DNA of 64,000 nucleotides from an uncultured Prevotella sp. Its GTDB lineage: Bacteria > Bacteroidota > Bacteroidia > Bacteroidales > Bacteroidaceae. The position numbers were made by a program, and so were the translations under genes. The notes under the pieces were generated by a model, which did no database searches, had not been told where the DNA came from, and saw only the letters and a list, made by a program, of their open reading frames with translations. This document shows positions 62,461 through 64,000 of the stretch, in pieces. Every line of letters starts with the position of its first letter. The stretch's first letter is position 1. Where the stretch lies: positions 124,001 through 188,000 of the forward strand of contig CAMUYR010000004.1 of the NCBI GenBank assembly GCA_947164965.1, in the 5' to 3' direction.

Positions 62461-64000
62461 CTATTTCCCAAATCTCGCTTGCACGACATTCACCACATAA
62501 TCGCCCAGTTTCTCACACTCATTGATGAGGTCGGTAAAGATGGTGCCGACAGCGTAGTCGTATTCGTGGTCGTTGATGGCACGGATATTGTCGTTCTTCA
62601 TTTGCTGCCGCATCTGATTTATTTCATTTTCTATGCGGTATGTATCGCGGATGTCGTGCTCGTTGCGATGCCCCGTCATCACGATATTCATCTGTGTGAG
62701 GGCATCATCACAATGATTCATCAAGACTTTCAGATGACTGCTCTGCCATTCGACGAAATGCTTTTCCATTTCACGCTGTCGGTTGATGGTGCGGGCCAGG
62801 TTATAGCAAGCATCACCAATAGACTCCAGCTCACCCACCTCACGCAGCATCTGGCGCACCTTCGTCTTGGTCTCGTCGCTCAAGTGGTTCTGACTTACCT
62901 GTTCTAAGAATCGGGCTATCTCCAGTTCCATCCTGTCAGTCAGATCCTCTTGATGCTCAATCTGATTAAATAGATGCACAAAGGCTTTGTCTTCCTTCTC
63001 GTCCATGAGTTGGCGCACCATTTCAAACATCTGCTGCACGCGATGTCCGAAATGTGCCGTTTCCTTTTGTGCCTGTAGCACAGCAATTTCTGGTGTCTGC
63101 ATCAGATTGCCTTCGATGTACTTCAGGCGTAGCTCCTCATGCTCTGGCTCTGCTTTCTCAGGCAACAGCCAGCACACCATGCGCTCCATCTGCGGAATGA
63201 GTCCGATGAGCAAGGCGGTATTGGTGACGTTGAAGCAGGTGTGGAACATGGCCAGCACCACTGGCAATCGCTCCGTCTGTCCAGCCAACGAGGGGTCGTA
63301 GCCTACGAATCCACATACCATATCGACGAAGGGGTAGAACACACAAAGCACCCACACAACACCAAAGACGTTGAACAGCAGATGGGCCAATGCCGCCCGT
63401 CGCGCCTGTGTGTTGGCTCCAAGGGCAGCAAGATTAGCCGTTGCCGTAGTACCGATGTTCTCGCCCATCACCAACGCTATACCTAAATATATAGGTAGCA
63501 CGCCTGTAGAGCAGAGCAGGATGGTGATAGCCATCACAGCTGCTGACGACTGCACAATGCAGGTAATGATGGTGCCAATAGCAAGGAAAGCCAAAATGGT
63601 CAGGTGACTGCCGGTGTCGAAGGAGGCAAAGAAGCTGACTACTGCCTCGTTGTGCGCCAGGTCCAGTTCCTTACCGCCTGTGCTCAGCATGACCAGCGAA
63701 AGAAACATAAAGGCGATGCCGAATAGGAAATCGCCCAAATAGCGGTGTTGCTTCTTATAGATTAATATCATACCTATAAAGAAGGCAGGGAACACCACGC
63801 TGGTCAGATCGACATTATAGCCCAGCGACATGATCCACGCTGTCAACGTCGTACCAATATTTGCTCCCATGATAACACTGATGGCCTGCGAGAGTGTCAG
63901 CAGACCTGCGGACACGAACGATACCGTCATCACTGTTGTGGCTGATGACGACTGCACAGCACTGGTTACCAACATACCTGTCAGCATACCAGTCAGACGG
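62461..64000 (-). CDS. Na/Pi cotransporter family protein with PhoU-like domain, 5' truncated
   Basis: The frame stays open to the right edge (Arg-Leu-Thr-Gly precede the first ATG at 63987), so the N-terminus is outside the window. At least 512 residues are visible. Two inverted halves carry the QSS motif of NptA-type transporters: VQSSSATTVMTVSFVSAG and VQSSAAVMAITILL, with VIMGANIGTTLTAW and ALVMGENIGTTATAN. The C-terminal about 210 residues form a PhoU-like helical domain (EIARFLEQVSQNHLSDETKTKVRQM region). Probably takes up phosphate with sodium. Confidence 0.93.
   Translation of the reverse strand, partial: RLTGMLTGMLVTSAVQSSSATTVMTVSFVSAGLLTLSQAISVIMGANIGTTLTAWIMSLGYNVDLTSVVFPAFFIGMILIYKKQHRYLGDFLFGIAFMFLSLVMLSTGGKELDLAHNEAVVSFFASFDTGSHLTILAFLAIGTIITCIVQSSAAVMAITILLCSTGVLPIYLGIALVMGENIGTTATANLAALGANTQARRAALAHLLFNVFGVVWVLCVFYPFVDMVCGFVGYDPSLAGQTERLPVVLAMFHTCFNVTNTALLIGLIPQMERMVCWLLPEKAEPEHEELRLKYIEGNLMQTPEIAVLQAQKETAHFGHRVQQMFEMVRQLMDEKEDKAFVHLFNQIEHQEDLTDRMELEIARFLEQVSQNHLSDETKTKVRQMLREVGELESIGDACYNLARTINRQREMEKHFVEWQSSHLKVLMNHCDDALTQMNIVMTGHRNEHDIRDTYRIENEINQMRQQMKNDNIRAINDHEYDYAVGTIFTDLINECEKLGDYVVNVVQARFGK

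Overview
The window reads as chromosomal DNA of a Bacteroidales bacterium, most likely a Prevotella-type gut or rumen saccharolytic species. Support comes from SusC/SusD outer-membrane glycan uptake genes, a complete set of porP-K-L-M-N plus porU/porV type IX secretion (T9SS) genes, T9SS-type C-terminal tails on secreted glycosidases, and many promoters of the Bacteroidetes form (TTTG, about 20 bp, TAnnTTTG, called here the -33 and -7 boxes). No rRNA, tRNA, insertion sequence, CRISPR array or prophage was seen. The first and last genes run off the window.

Layout. 1-0.4 kb: tail of a DUF5675 gene. 0.4-17.7 kb: a starch locus. lacI, an MFS sugar transporter, malQ and susB lie leftward; susC, susD, two starch-binding lipoproteins and a secreted alpha-amylase lie rightward. 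17.7-19.7 kb: two glycosyltransferases. 19.9-20.2 kb: a likely free-standing structured RNA. 20.2-26.2 kb: FAH-family hydrolase, porU, porV, ispF. 26.2-28 kb: a YD-repeat-like secreted protein and a HAD phosphatase. 28-31.2 kb: rplM, rpsI, rpsB, tsf. 31.3-35.2 kb: two esterases around a BASS transporter. 35.3-36.9 kb: yifB/comM-type ATPase. 37.3-42.2 kb: gltX, waaA and an AsmA-like protein. 42.3-46.1 kb: 7TM-HD phosphodiesterase and a FadL-like porin. 46.1-50.7 kb: priA, a UshA-like lipoprotein and a small outer-membrane barrel. 50.8-56.8 kb: porP, K, L, M, N. 56.8-64 kb: GH43 arabinosidase, TerC, a two-component pair, two small proteins and a Na/Pi cotransporter.

How the genes fit. The Sus proteins bind and import starch oligosaccharides, the amylase (exported by the T9SS, judging from its tail) cuts starch outside, SusB and MalQ process maltooligosaccharides, and the MFS protein probably moves maltose inward. 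The LacI-family regulator appears to be an activator: four promoters (lacI, susC, malQ, amylase) each carry its palindrome centred exactly 62.5 bp upstream of the -7 box, and all four lack a -33 box. The GH43 gene has an unrelated palindrome at the same distance.

The most unusual signal is a family of degenerate tandem repeats with a 7- or 8-bp period. They fill many intergenic gaps, often including a stop codon, and also sit in frame inside susB, malQ and waaA as hydrophilic inserts. Larger arrays (21- and 22-bp periods, triple palindromes) lie before the amylase gene and between yifB and the AsmA-like gene. All identifications come from reading the sequence; no database search was possible.
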